From NCBI GenBank assembly GCA_964645405.1, contig CAZYCA010000044.1:186001-250000 (forward strand): DNA of 64,000 bases, read 5' to 3'. Each line of letters starts with the position of its first letter. Position 1 is the first letter of the stretch. The DNA is from JAMWDF01 sp964645405. GTDB lineage: Bacteria > Ratteibacteria > UBA8468 > B48-G9 > DSTR01. The notes beneath the pieces are model-generated. The model had not been told where the DNA came from and ran no database searches. It worked only from the letters and a program-made list of their open reading frames with translations. A program made the position numbers and the translations under genes. This document shows positions 1 through 8,171 of the stretch, piece by piece.

Positions 1-896
1 GCAACTTTAACCGTATTGGCAGCTGGCTGCTTCTGAATGATTAAAGCCACAGCATCCTGGGCGTTGATGCGTGCTTTATCCCTCGCCTCGGCAAAGGTAT
101 CTTTAACCAGAGCCAGAGATTCCAGATGTATCTGTCTTGCCCTGCCAGTGGCTCTTTCCATGTCCGGAACAATCAACTGACTGATTTCCTCTGGAGAGAG
201 GAATTCAGAATTAAGCCTTCCTGAAAATTCCAGGTCAGAAAGATTGAAGCGGCCGGAAGGTAGATTGATATTTTCTGCTGCCAGACGGTTGACCAGGCCT
301 GTTAAATCCATTTTGTAGTGAACCAGTTGCTGGGGAAAAACCTCCACCCTGATTTCCCTTTTCAGCCCACCCAGCAAGTCAATGTTACCTACACCCGGTA
401 CTGTTTGCAGAGCTGGTTTAATTGTCTGGTCAGCCAGCTGATAGACCTCCCTTAAATCAGGTCCAAAGACACCAACGTAAAGGATGGGTTGAGCATTGAT
501 GTCCAGCTTGAGAACCTCTGGTTCCTCCACATCATCGGGTAATCTGGAACGAATGGCAGCCAGTTTTTCCCTGACGTCTGTGGCGGCCACTTCTGAAGAA
601 GTTTCCATGTAAAATTCCGCCATAACGAAAGATACACCCTCCATGGAGACAGAAGAAATTTCCTTAAGATTATTGGTAGTGCTGATGGCATCTTCAATTG
701 GTTTTGTCACCAGGGTTTCTACCTGGTCAGGACCAGAGCCGGGATAGATTGTTTTTATGGTAACGATAGGAATATTGACCTGAGGTGTTAAAGATATACT
801 TAACCTGGTCAGAGTGAAAAGTCCTAAAGCAGCCAGAGCAAAGAAACATACCCAGGTCATCACCGGACGCCTGATAGCAATCCCGGTAAGACTCAT
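1..896 (-). CDS. RND-family efflux transporter, N-terminal part (runs off the window)
   Basis: This is the inner-membrane pump subunit of a tripartite efflux system. It reads from an ATG at 894-896 to the window edge, giving about 298 residues of a family usually near 1,000 aa. The start MSLTGIAIRRPVMTWV is the typical RND opening. A first membrane helix (about residues 12-32) follows, then the periplasmic porter region with IKTIYPGSGPDQVE and PGVGNIDLLGG. The ATG overlaps the stop of the adaptor gene as ATGA, so the two are translationally coupled in a tetR-tolC-adaptor-RND operon. The family exports drugs, bile salts or solvents by proton antiport; the substrate cannot be told here. The family call is secure. 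Confidence 0.95.
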   Translation of the reverse strand, partial: MSLTGIAIRRPVMTWVCFFALAALGLFTLTRLSISLTPQVNIPIVTIKTIYPGSGPDQVETLVTKPIEDAISTTNNLKEISSVSMEGVSFVMAEFYMETSSEVAATDVREKLAAIRSRLPDDVEEPEVLKLDINAQPILYVGVFGPDLREVYQLADQTIKPALQTVPGVGNIDLLGGLKREIRVEVFPQQLVHYKMDLTGLVNRLAAENINLPSGRFNLSDLEFSGRLNSEFLSPEEISQLIVPDMERATGRARQIHLESLALVKDTFAEARDKARINAQDAVALIIQKQPAANTVKV

Positions 897-2047
897 ATAT
901 TTTTCTCCCTGCTTTTTACCTTTACCCTGGTACCTGAGGAAACGTTTTCCTTACCCAGGGTGATAACCTGGTCACCCTCTGATAGCCCGGACAGAATTTC
1001 AACTGTCTGGCCGGAAGTTTCTCCTACCAGTACGTTTCTCCTTTCCGCCTTACCCTCTCTGACAACATAGACAGAGTAAGTATCGCCGGCCTGTAACAAA
1101 GCCTGGACAGGTACTGTCAGAACCCCGGATTTTCTGCCAGTGGTAATTGTCCCCTGGACAAAGAGACCGGGCTTAAGAATCATAGAACGGGAAAGAACAG
1201 TCAGTTCTACAGTATAGAGTTTGGTTTTCGCATCCGGAGCAGCTGCCATGCGGGTAACAGTTGCCCGGATTACAGGTTCAGATAGATAAGGGTTAAAAAA
1301 CTCTGCCTTCTGGCCGGCCTTTAGCTGCAGAACATCCTTTTCCGGTACCTGGGCCCTGATGATGAGTTTTTCTGTGTTGTAAAGAGTGTAAATTGTCTGA
1401 CCCGGGGCAACCACTTCTCCCAGCTCCGTCCTGGATTCTCCAATAAGCCCGGAAAAAGGAGCAAAAAGACAGGCATCCTGAAGATTTTCTTCTATCAGTT
1501 TCAGTCCCTCCCTGACTGTTTCTAAAGATGCTCTACTGGCAGCCTCCTGTTCTACGGCTGTCTTATATTCCAGCTCATATCGTTCCAGTTGTGCACTGGC
1601 AATAACTCCTTCCTGGAAAAGTCTTCTCCTCCGCTCCCATTCGCGACGGGAATTTTCCAGACGAAGCTGTGCCTGGCTCAAATTTTTCTCAGCAATGGCT
1701 ATCTGGTTGAGAGCCTGAGACCGTTGAATCTGCATCTGTGAAGTATCCAGCTGAGCCAGAAGTTCACCCCTGGTTACCTGGTCCCCTGTGTTTTTCCTCA
1801 GGCTGGTTACCCGTCCGCCAATCTTAAAGGACAGCAGGGCCTCTTGTTCACAGCGGACTTCACCGGTGACATTAATAGTATGAATGATTGTTTGCCTGGT
1901 GACAGAAGCTGTTTCTACGGGTAATCCCTGGCTGGTCTGAATCTGAGAAAGAGTGGCTGGCATCTGGCGGTGAATTTTTTCGTAAACTCGCCAGATGACC
2001 AGACCAATAAAAGCAAGAGCCAGCACTATAATTATTGTTTTTTTCAT
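893..2047 (-). CDS. RND efflux periplasmic adaptor (membrane fusion protein, HlyD/AcrA type)
   Basis: This periplasmic adaptor bridges the RND pump and the TolC channel. It is 384 aa with an N-terminal membrane anchor (residues 4-22, IIIVLALAFIGLVIWRVYE). A first half-lipoyl motif (SFKIGGRVTSLRKNTGDQV) precedes a coiled-coil hairpin (about residues 105-190) rich in Q, E and R. The second half-lipoyl and beta-barrel domains follow (LFAPFSGLIGESRTELGEVV). No lipobox cysteine was seen, so it is probably anchored by an uncleaved helix. It overlaps tolC upstream and the RND gene downstream by 4 nt each. The family is certain; the transported substrate is unknown. Confidence 0.95.
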   Translation of the reverse strand: MKKTIIIVLALAFIGLVIWRVYEKIHRQMPATLSQIQTSQGLPVETASVTRQTIIHTINVTGEVRCEQEALLSFKIGGRVTSLRKNTGDQVTRGELLAQLDTSQMQIQRSQALNQIAIAEKNLSQAQLRLENSRREWERRRRLFQEGVIASAQLERYELEYKTAVEQEAASRASLETVREGLKLIEENLQDACLFAPFSGLIGESRTELGEVVAPGQTIYTLYNTEKLIIRAQVPEKDVLQLKAGQKAEFFNPYLSEPVIRATVTRMAAAPDAKTKLYTVELTVLSRSMILKPGLFVQGTITTGRKSGVLTVPVQALLQAGDTYSVYVVREGKAERRNVLVGETSGQTVEILSGLSEGDQVITLGKENVSSGTRVKVKSREKNI

Positions 2048-3363
2048 GGTTTCCCCTCAGAGCTTTCCTGAAAATCAGCTGCAGCACCTGCTGCCAGCCG
2101 TAACTGCCGGTAGCCTACCTGGTAGTCATAGCAAGCCTGGTAATAACTTTCCCGGGTTTTAGCCAGTGCTACCTGAGCATCAAGAACATCAGTGGTGGTT
2201 GCCACCCCCTCTTTATATGCGAGATTGGTCAAACGTAAGTTTTCTTCTGCCTCAGCAAGGGAACTTTTAGCAAGTTTAATTCTTTCTCTGGCAGCCTGCC
2301 AGTTAAGGTAGGCGGTCTTTACCTCCAGTTCAATGGTGGAAACAGATAAAAGGTATCTATTTTGGATCTGAGAAAGTTCACTCTTTGCCCTTTGCACCTT
2401 ATCCCGGGTAGCGTGCCAGTTCCAGATGTCCAGATTAACGGCGAGGACAAGATTCCAGCTGGGTCGCCAGTGGTCAGGTGATGTCTGGGTACCTTTTTCT
2501 TCTGTGAAACCCCAGGCAAGGCCAACCTGAGGATAATAGTTACTCTTAGCCAGGCTAACACCTTTTTCTGCTATCCGGCGTAGAGAATTAAAAACTTTCA
2601 GTTCCGGCCGGTTATCCCGGGCAAGGTTCTGCCAGTGGGAAAGGGGTAACTCCGGATAGTCAGCTTCCAGGATATCCTGTATTTCCAATTCCTGAGAAAG
2701 AGTCTGGTTGAGAAGCTGAGCCAGAGAAGACCTGGCGATGCGGATGGCATTATCACTTTCCACCATGGCGCTATTGACCTGTGCGAGAAAGACATCTGTC
2801 TTCAGAATATCCAGTTTTGTGACCATCCCTTGCTGGAAAAGAGAATTTGCCACCCGACGATGTTCTTCAGCCTGTTTCTTTAATTCTCTGGTGACCTCTG
2901 CTGCCTTCTGCGCCTTAAGGACACCGAAATACGTCTTTTCCACTTCCAGAAGAATCCTTTCCTTCTCTGTCTGATACTGATGGCTGGCAAGTTTCACATT
3001 TTCCACAGCCTGCTGGTAGGAGGCAGTTAACAATCCACCGGTGAAAACAGGTTGTTTCAGCATCAAAGAAAAGGAATAAAGGTTTGGTCTGGTTAACTGA
3101 ATAGATTGAGGAAATCCTTCCAGGGAAAGTTCCACAGGTTTACCCAGGTAAGTATATGTTGCACTGGATGATAAACGGGGAAAAAAATTGGTGAACATTT
3201 CCCGGCGGCTGAATTCTGCCTTCTGGATATCCAGGGCAACTGATTTTAGATGCAGGTTATTTTCTTCAGCCAGACGCAAGCACTCTTTCAGGGTCAAGAT
3301 ACTTTGGCCTTCAGTCTGGACAACAACCAAAAATGCCAGAAAAATGGTTATTTTCGTCTTCAT
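2044..3363 (-). CDS. TolC-like outer membrane efflux protein
   Basis: This is the outer-membrane channel of the tripartite pump, 439 aa from the ATG at 3363. An in-frame start 30 codons upstream lies inside tetR and is rejected: the chosen start gives a clean signal peptide (MKTKITIFLAFLVVVQTEGQ) and lies 2 nt after the tetR stop. Two OEP repeats are visible: LTLKECLRLAEENNLHLKS opens the first, and the C-terminal half has NLRLTNLAYKEGVATTTDVL, the usual TolC-family motif. The long alpha-helical stretches match the periplasmic tunnel. It is co-transcribed with the adaptor and pump genes downstream. Confidence 0.94.
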   Translation of the reverse strand: MKTKITIFLAFLVVVQTEGQSILTLKECLRLAEENNLHLKSVALDIQKAEFSRREMFTNFFPRLSSSATYTYLGKPVELSLEGFPQSIQLTRPNLYSFSLMLKQPVFTGGLLTASYQQAVENVKLASHQYQTEKERILLEVEKTYFGVLKAQKAAEVTRELKKQAEEHRRVANSLFQQGMVTKLDILKTDVFLAQVNSAMVESDNAIRIARSSLAQLLNQTLSQELEIQDILEADYPELPLSHWQNLARDNRPELKVFNSLRRIAEKGVSLAKSNYYPQVGLAWGFTEEKGTQTSPDHWRPSWNLVLAVNLDIWNWHATRDKVQRAKSELSQIQNRYLLSVSTIELEVKTAYLNWQAARERIKLAKSSLAEAEENLRLTNLAYKEGVATTTDVLDAQVALAKTRESYYQACYDYQVGYRQLRLAAGAAADFQESSEGKP

Positions 3364-3365
3364 GG

Positions 3366-3974
3366 TTAGTTTTCCACGAGTCCGTGAAATAAGACAGTTT
3401 TTACCGTGCTGGCTCTGGAAACCAGCTGGTAGCGGCGACTGCAAAGTAGCCACTGGTAGATGACACTCTGGAGTAACCCCACCAGCATGAAGATGGCGTC
3501 CTTAAAGGGTACATCTCTGACCTGGCCAGAAATTACAGCCTGCTCATATCGGTTCTCCAGTGGTTTAAGACTGCTCAGGAATTTCTGCCAGAAGTGAGTG
3601 GCCAGTCTGGTGTGTAAGCCAGGTGTTTCCAGGAAAAGAATAGTAAAATAGGCAGAGTGCTCCTGGAAAAAATCAAGATACAGGGTCATCAATTTTTCTA
3701 AGGTGGGCAGAACTGACAGCTTTTGCTCCAGCAGGTCTCTTATTCTTACAAGAAACTTATTCAGAATTGATTCTATCAGGCACGTAAAGAGCTCTTCTTT
3801 GCTGTTGAAATAAAGATAGACTGTTCCTTTCGCCAGACGTGCCTGACGGCAGATACTCTCCATATCTGTTTCCCAGTAGCTTTTTCTAGCGAAGATTCTG
3901 GCTGCAGCCTGCAGAATCTGCTCCTTCCTTTTCTGTTTTCTGACAGCCGTGCTCTGGCGGTATCTTCTTTCCAT
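3366..3974 (-). CDS. TetR-family transcriptional repressor of the efflux operon
   Basis: This is a 202-aa DNA-binding regulator. An N-terminal helix-turn-helix (about residues 17-62) contains ILQAAARIFARKSYWETDM and ARLAKGTVYLYFNSKEELF, the TetR signature with recognition helix. The C-terminal ligand-binding domain is divergent, as usual. It is the first gene of the operon, 2 nt upstream of tolC. A perfect 18-bp palindrome lies 19-36 nt before its ATG, so autorepression with release by a pump substrate is the likely logic. This is inferred from position and family. Confidence 0.93.
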   Translation of the reverse strand: MERRYRQSTAVRKQKRKEQILQAAARIFARKSYWETDMESICRQARLAKGTVYLYFNSKEELFTCLIESILNKFLVRIRDLLEQKLSVLPTLEKLMTLYLDFFQEHSAYFTILFLETPGLHTRLATHFWQKFLSSLKPLENRYEQAVISGQVRDVPFKDAIFMLVGLLQSVIYQWLLCSRRYQLVSRASTVKTVLFHGLVEN

Positions 3975-3992
3975 TTGCTTACCTGAAGTTGT

Positions 3993-4010
3993 TGACTGAC
4001 CGGTCAGTCA
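3993..4010. promoter_or_regulatory. 18-bp perfect palindrome, probable TetR operator
   Basis: TGACTGACCGGTCAGTCA is identical to its own reverse complement. It sits between the tetR promoter's -10 box and the tetR start codon, just past the predicted transcription start. Bound repressor there would block the efflux operon. Tandem TGAC/GTCA half-sites around a CCGG centre resemble operators of AcrR/TetR-type regulators. Confidence 0.85.
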
Positions 4011-4022
4011 CCAGAATAATTT

Positions 4023-4052
4023 ATTCTACCAGAGTTAGTCCCTGGCTGTCAA
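4023..4052 (-). promoter_or_regulatory. sigma70-type promoter of the tetR-efflux operon
   Basis: On the minus strand there is a perfect -35 TTGACA (4047-4052), an 18-bp spacer and a -10 TAGAAT (4023-4028). The predicted start of transcription near 4016 lies immediately upstream of the palindromic operator. Confidence 0.75.
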
Positions 4053-4090
4053 AAAGCAAAGAATAATTTTTGTTTTACCCCTGACCCGGG

Positions 4091-4096
4091 TATAAT
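4091..4096 (+). promoter_or_regulatory. -10 box of acpS promoter (predicted leaderless)
   Basis: A consensus TATAAT is followed by 7 nt and then the acpS ATG at 4104, so transcription would begin at or next to the start codon. No Shine-Dalgarno sequence fits in this space. The -35 is weak (T-rich, about 4067-4075). Confidence 0.55.
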
Positions 4097-4103
4097 TTAG
4101 CAA

Positions 4104-4442
4104 ATGAACTTGCGGATGGGAATTGATCTGGTTTCCCTGCCAAGAATTAAGACAGCTGCCAGGCGAAAACGTTTTCTAGAAAGGGTTCTGGGGAAAGAAG
4201 AAAGGCGGTGGGTGGGTGACAGCATCTTAAAATTGGGGATTTGCTTTGCTCTGAAGGAAGCAGCCTGGAAAGCACTTCCCCGGTGTTCTCAAAAAAAGAC
4301 CTATTTTCACGACATAAAAATTACCTGGAAGAAAAGGAAACCCTGTGTTTTACTCCGGTACTGGAAAGGGCAGGTGGAAACATCCTGGACAATGGTCAGA
4401 GACGATGTTCTGGCAATAGTAATCCTGAGACAACACGGCTAA
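4104..4442 (+). CDS. acpS: holo-[acyl-carrier-protein] synthase
   Basis: AcpS transfers 4'-phosphopantetheine from CoA to the serine of acyl carrier protein. The protein is 112 aa, slightly shorter than the usual 120-126. The start MGIDLVSLPRIK carries the GIDLV motif with the metal-binding aspartate, and FALKEAAWKAL matches the second motif (F-KEA--KA). An acyl carrier protein gene lies 1.4 kb away on the other strand. The upstream -10 predicts a leaderless transcript. The 3' end overlaps ackA by 4 nt, tail to tail. Confidence 0.92.
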   Translation: MNLRMGIDLVSLPRIKTAARRKRFLERVLGKEERRWVGDSILKLGICFALKEAAWKALPRCSQKKTYFHDIKITWKKRKPCVLLRYWKGQVETSWTMVRDDVLAIVILRQHG

Positions 4443-5641
4443 GATTTCAGTTTTTGAGCAAGCTGCCAGGTATCAAAGGCGATGCGGAGTTCTTCATCTG
4501 TAGGTATCACCAGTACCGTGATAGGAGAATCCTTACGGCTGATTATCCGTTCTCCTTTTTCCTGCCAGTTTTTCTCTTTGTCAAGCATAATACCCAGCTT
4601 TTCCAGATGAGAAAGACTTTTTTCTCTTACCAGAGGTACGTTTTCACCAATACCCCCAGTAAACACAATGGCGTCAGTCTTACCAAGCACAGCCAGATAA
4701 CAACCGATATACTTTCGGACACGGTAACAGAACATCTCTATCGCCAGAGTTGCCTGCTGGTTTCCTTCTGCACTGGCTTTCAGGAGACTCCGGAAGTCAT
4801 TGGAAATACCAGAAATACCTAAGAGCCCGCTTTCCCTGTTTAACAGACGGTTCAGCGAGGCTATATCCAGACCCAGTTGCTCGGCAAGGAAAAATATTAC
4901 CCCGGCATCGATGTCGCCACTTCTGGTACCCATAATTAAACCTTCCAGGGGTGTAAACCCCATGCTGGTGTCCACAGAACGGCCTGCAGCGACAGCTGTG
5001 ATGCTGCAGCCATTACCAAGATGGCAGGTAATGGCATTAAGGCTATACTTATCCTTACCTAAAATTTCCGCTGCTTTTCTTGCCACAAAACGATGGGATG
5101 TACCATGAAACCCGTAACGCCGGATACCAAACTGCGTATAAAACCTGTAAGGGATAGCGTAAAGATAAGCTACTTCTGGTATCGTGCGGTGGAAGGCTGT
5201 ATCAAAAGCTGCTACCTGCAAACTGTGGCGGAAAAAACGTCTGGCTGCTTTAATCCCGGCAAGGTTTGGCGGATTATGTAAGGGGGCTAAGGACTGGTAG
5301 GTTTCAATCCGTTTGATGATTTCATCATCAATGATGACACTCCGGTCAAAACCTTCTCCGCCATGGACTACCCGGTGGCCAACTCCGCCAATTTCCTCAA
5401 CCTTTTTTATGGGTGAATTTTCACCGCTGACAAGGGCACTGGCAATTAGTTCTAATCCTTTCTCATGGTTTCTGACTTTGAGTTTTTCTTCTGTGGCCTG
5501 GTTGCCAGCTTCGTGGTGAAAGATAGATACTTCTTCCCCGATTTTTTCCAGGATACCCCGGGCTAAAAGCTTTTCTTCGGGCATCTGGAAAAGTTTATAC
5601 TTAATGGAAGAACTGCCACAATTGATAGTTAGAACCTTCAT
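4439..5641 (-). CDS. ackA: acetate kinase
   Basis: AckA interconverts acetyl phosphate plus ADP with acetate plus ATP in the cytoplasm. It is full length at 400 aa. The start MKVLTINCGSSSIKYKLF is the family N-terminus with the catalytic Asn. FDTAFHRTIPEVA carries the active-site Asp and His, GFTPLEGLIMGTRSGDID is the ASKHA phosphate loop region, and FTGGIGEN is near the C-terminus. Its ATG overlaps the acyl carrier protein stop by 4 nt. pta is three genes upstream, so acetogenic ATP formation is encoded here. Confidence 0.97.
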   Translation of the reverse strand: MKVLTINCGSSSIKYKLFQMPEEKLLARGILEKIGEEVSIFHHEAGNQATEEKLKVRNHEKGLELIASALVSGENSPIKKVEEIGGVGHRVVHGGEGFDRSVIIDDEIIKRIETYQSLAPLHNPPNLAGIKAARRFFRHSLQVAAFDTAFHRTIPEVAYLYAIPYRFYTQFGIRRYGFHGTSHRFVARKAAEILGKDKYSLNAITCHLGNGCSITAVAAGRSVDTSMGFTPLEGLIMGTRSGDIDAGVIFFLAEQLGLDIASLNRLLNRESGLLGISGISNDFRSLLKASAEGNQQATLAIEMFCYRVRKYIGCYLAVLGKTDAIVFTGGIGENVPLVREKSLSHLEKLGIMLDKEKNWQEKGERIISRKDSPITVLVIPTDEELRIAFDTWQLAQKLKS

Positions 5642-5886
5642 TTTTTCTCAAGATGCCTGGCAATAAAACTTACAGCATCACCCACAGTTTTGATCTGTAA
5701 TGCTGCATCTTCTTCCATCTCAATATCAAACTCATCCTCAAAAGCAGCTACCAGCTCCAGGCTTTGCACGCTTTCTGCACCCAGGTCTTCCACAAACCGG
5801 CTTTCTGGTTTAATGTCATCTTCTTCCACTCCCAGGACACTGGCGACTACCTTCTTTACTCTGGCTTCAATTTCTTTTTGCTCCAT
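5638..5886 (-). CDS. acyl carrier protein
   Basis: This is an 82-aa acidic protein with the four-helix ACP pattern. The phosphopantetheine attachment serine is Ser39 in DLGAESVQSLELV; the usual motif is DSL or DSx, so this ESV form is divergent. A good SD (GGAG) precedes the ATG. It lies between the GlmU-like gene and ackA rather than with fab genes, so it may be a second, specialised ACP or the only housekeeping one. The family is sure; the role in fatty-acid synthesis is inferred. Confidence 0.92.
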   Translation of the reverse strand: MEQKEIEARVKKVVASVLGVEEDDIKPESRFVEDLGAESVQSLELVAAFEDEFDIEMEEDAALQIKTVGDAVSFIARHLEKK

Positions 5887-5903
5887 AGTTTTTCTCCAGT
5901 TTT

Positions 5904-7160
5904 TTAAATTTTCCGGCTCCTTTTGATAACTGACAGACGCTGTTGCTTTGTTAATTCATAAACATTTCTGATAACCTCTTCCTCTTCTGAGGACAGTTCT
6001 CTTTTCCTCCTGGCCATGGCAGAACGGACGGTCTCCATCATCATTTCCAGACCAAAGCCCTTCAGGAATTTATTGTTGACATACCACACAAAAGAGGGGA
6101 AGAATTTGGGCAGAATCCCACCTGCAGTAATGTTACACATGACTCCTACGGAACTTCCGGTATTAAAAAGGGTGCCGATACTGGTTTTGGTATGGTCACC
6201 AAAAAAAGTTCCTACTTTCAAGTCACCAGTATCCACCAGCGTACCGTTCACAGGTACAGAAACAGTGGAATAATCATTTTTCAAATCACTGTTGGTAGTT
6301 AAGGCGCCCAGATTAACGAACTCGCCGATATAAGAGTGGCCGATAAATCCATCATGATATTTGTTGGAATAACCGTGAAAAATGCTTTCCTCCACTTCAC
6401 CCCCGATACGGCAAATAGCACCCAGACTGTTACCTTCTCTGATGTTAGCCCCGGGCATAATTTCTGTTCCGGAGCCGATATAACATGGCCCTTCTATTCT
6501 TGCTCCTGGAAAAATTTTTACCTTTTCTTCCATGTAGATTGGTCCTGATTGAGTATCCAGAACAACAAGAGGGTGAACTTCAGCACCAGCAGCAACGTAA
6601 ACTAAATCTGGAGGACCATAAATTACTGCTTGCGAAGCAAATCTTCCCTGGACACCCCTTCTTCCGCCTGTAGTAAAATCTTCCCTCAACATAGTACTGT
6701 TATGCTGTATCAAATTCCAGGGATAATCAATTACTGTAGCCTGAAGTGGAATTTTCGGCAGAATTTTTGCTGCTTCTGCCAGTAGCTGGTCCAGAGAGCC
6801 ATTCCACAGTTTCCTGACAGTTTCTCTTCTTAAGATAGCATAGACGATATTGTCGTGACAGATATGGACAGCTTCCCTGGTGGTATCCAAGGGAGCTTCA
6901 CCGCTGAGTAACCACCTGCCGTTGATAAGTAAAAGGTCGTTTTCAAAAATTTCCGGGTCATTCACCGGTAAGGAATAATTCTTTTTGACCAGTTTCGCCA
7001 GATAATCACGTACATAGAGATAAATTCTGGAACCTGGAAGACGTGGCAGGATACGGTCTATCAGGGTATAGTATCCACAGCGTAGTTCAAACACCGGCCT
7101 GAGATAGGAAAGAGGAGTAAGGTTTAACCATTTGCTATCTTCAAAAATACATATCTTCAT
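5904..7160 (-). CDS. GlmU-like putative sugar nucleotidyltransferase / N-acetyltransferase
   Basis: This 418-aa protein matches the alternative GlmU-like family known from Bacteroidetes and relatives. It opens with LNLTPLSYLRPVFELRCG instead of the classic GlmU nucleotide-binding loop. The C-terminal half (about residues 190-370) is a left-handed beta-helix of hexapeptide repeats (IFPGARIEGPCYIGSGTEIM, IGGEVEESIFHGYSNKYHDG). It probably makes an activated amino sugar such as UDP-GlcNAc from the N-acetyl- or glucosamine-1-phosphate. nagB two genes upstream supports an amino-sugar role. The exact reaction is inferred from the family. Confidence 0.82.
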   Translation of the reverse strand: MKICIFEDSKWLNLTPLSYLRPVFELRCGYYTLIDRILPRLPGSRIYLYVRDYLAKLVKKNYSLPVNDPEIFENDLLLINGRWLLSGEAPLDTTREAVHICHDNIVYAILRRETVRKLWNGSLDQLLAEAAKILPKIPLQATVIDYPWNLIQHNSTMLREDFTTGGRRGVQGRFASQAVIYGPPDLVYVAAGAEVHPLVVLDTQSGPIYMEEKVKIFPGARIEGPCYIGSGTEIMPGANIREGNSLGAICRIGGEVEESIFHGYSNKYHDGFIGHSYIGEFVNLGALTTNSDLKNDYSTVSVPVNGTLVDTGDLKVGTFFGDHTKTSIGTLFNTGSSVGVMCNITAGGILPKFFPSFVWYVNNKFLKGFGLEMMMETVRSAMARRKRELSSEEEEVIRNVYELTKQQRLSVIKRSRKI

Positions 7161-7185
7161 TTTTGCCTCGCAGTTGGTAGTGTTT

Positions 7186-8157
7186 CTAAGTTTGCATACA
7201 GGTGATGGCCGCTACATTAACAACATCACTTACCGTGGCTCCCCTGGACAGGTCACTCACCGGTCTGGCAAAACCCTGCAGAATAGGCCCGATGGCTGTT
7301 GCCTTTGCCAGGTACTGGGTGAGTTTGTAGGCAATATTTCCGGAATTCAAATCCGGAAAGATGAGGACATTAGCTTTCCCTGCCACCGGACTTGGGGCTT
7401 TTAGTTTTTTCCCCGCCACCTTTTCCGACAATGCAGTATCAGCCTGGAATTCTCCATCAAAAACAAAATGAGGTTCTTTTTCCGCGGCCAGTTTCACTGC
7501 CTGTCTGATCTTATCTACAGATGGATGGCTGGCACTGCCACATGTAGAAAAAGAGAGGAAAGCTGTTAGTGGCTGCTGGTTCATTATCTTTTCATAACTT
7601 CGGGCAGTTGCCACGCCAATTTCTGCTAACTTCTGGCTATCTGGTTCAATGTTTACAGCACAGTCCGCGTAGAAAATGATTCTCTCGTCCGGTAGCACCA
7701 TGATGAAGTAGCTGGAGGCGGTGCTCAGTCCCGGCTGATAACCGATAGTCAGAGAAGCAGCCTGAATGACTGATGCTGTAGTACTGGCAGCACCAGCCAC
7801 CATAGCCTGAGCCTTACCGGTAGCGACCAGCATCCCACCGTAAATCAGTTCCTTTCTCAAAAGCCTTTCGGCTACAGAAGTTTTTACGTTTTTGCGGCGG
7901 GCCACGTAAGCAGCAACAAGTTCCGGTAAATCTGCTGCTTTCTCTGGTTCCACGATTTCCAGATTTTGAATATCTACCCTGCAACTGGTAGCAGACTTCC
8001 TGATGTCTTCCCTCCTGCCCAGAAGAACAGGTCTGGCAATTCCTTCCTTAGCCAGGATTTCTGCTGCCTGCAGAATTCTTTCGTCTGTCCCTTCTGGTAA
8101 AACCAGCCGGGCTGATTTTTCTTTTGCTTTCTGTCTGAATTGTTCTAACAGGTTCAT
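7186..8157 (-). CDS. pta: phosphate acetyltransferase
   Basis: Pta converts acetyl-CoA plus phosphate to acetyl phosphate, the substrate of AckA encoded downstream. It is 323 aa, the short single-domain form. ARLVLPEGTDERILQAAEIL is the family N-terminus; GGMLVATGKAQAMVAGAAS and the C-terminal GPILQGFARPVSDLSRGAT are the substrate-binding signatures. The ATG lies 14 nt after the nagB stop without a clear SD. The product is a single Pta domain, not fused to the DRTGG-type regulatory region of long Pta proteins. Confidence 0.96.
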   Translation of the reverse strand: MNLLEQFRQKAKEKSARLVLPEGTDERILQAAEILAKEGIARPVLLGRREDIRKSATSCRVDIQNLEIVEPEKAADLPELVAAYVARRKNVKTSVAERLLRKELIYGGMLVATGKAQAMVAGAASTTASVIQAASLTIGYQPGLSTASSYFIMVLPDERIIFYADCAVNIEPDSQKLAEIGVATARSYEKIMNQQPLTAFLSFSTCGSASHPSVDKIRQAVKLAAEKEPHFVFDGEFQADTALSEKVAGKKLKAPSPVAGKANVLIFPDLNSGNIAYKLTQYLAKATAIGPILQGFARPVSDLSRGATVSDVVNVAAITCMQT

Positions 8158-8171
8158 GGTAAGTGGTTAGA

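Noticed and set aside
452..697. 81-codon minus-strand reading frame
   Set aside because: It lies out of frame inside the RND pump gene, whose protein has clear family motifs.
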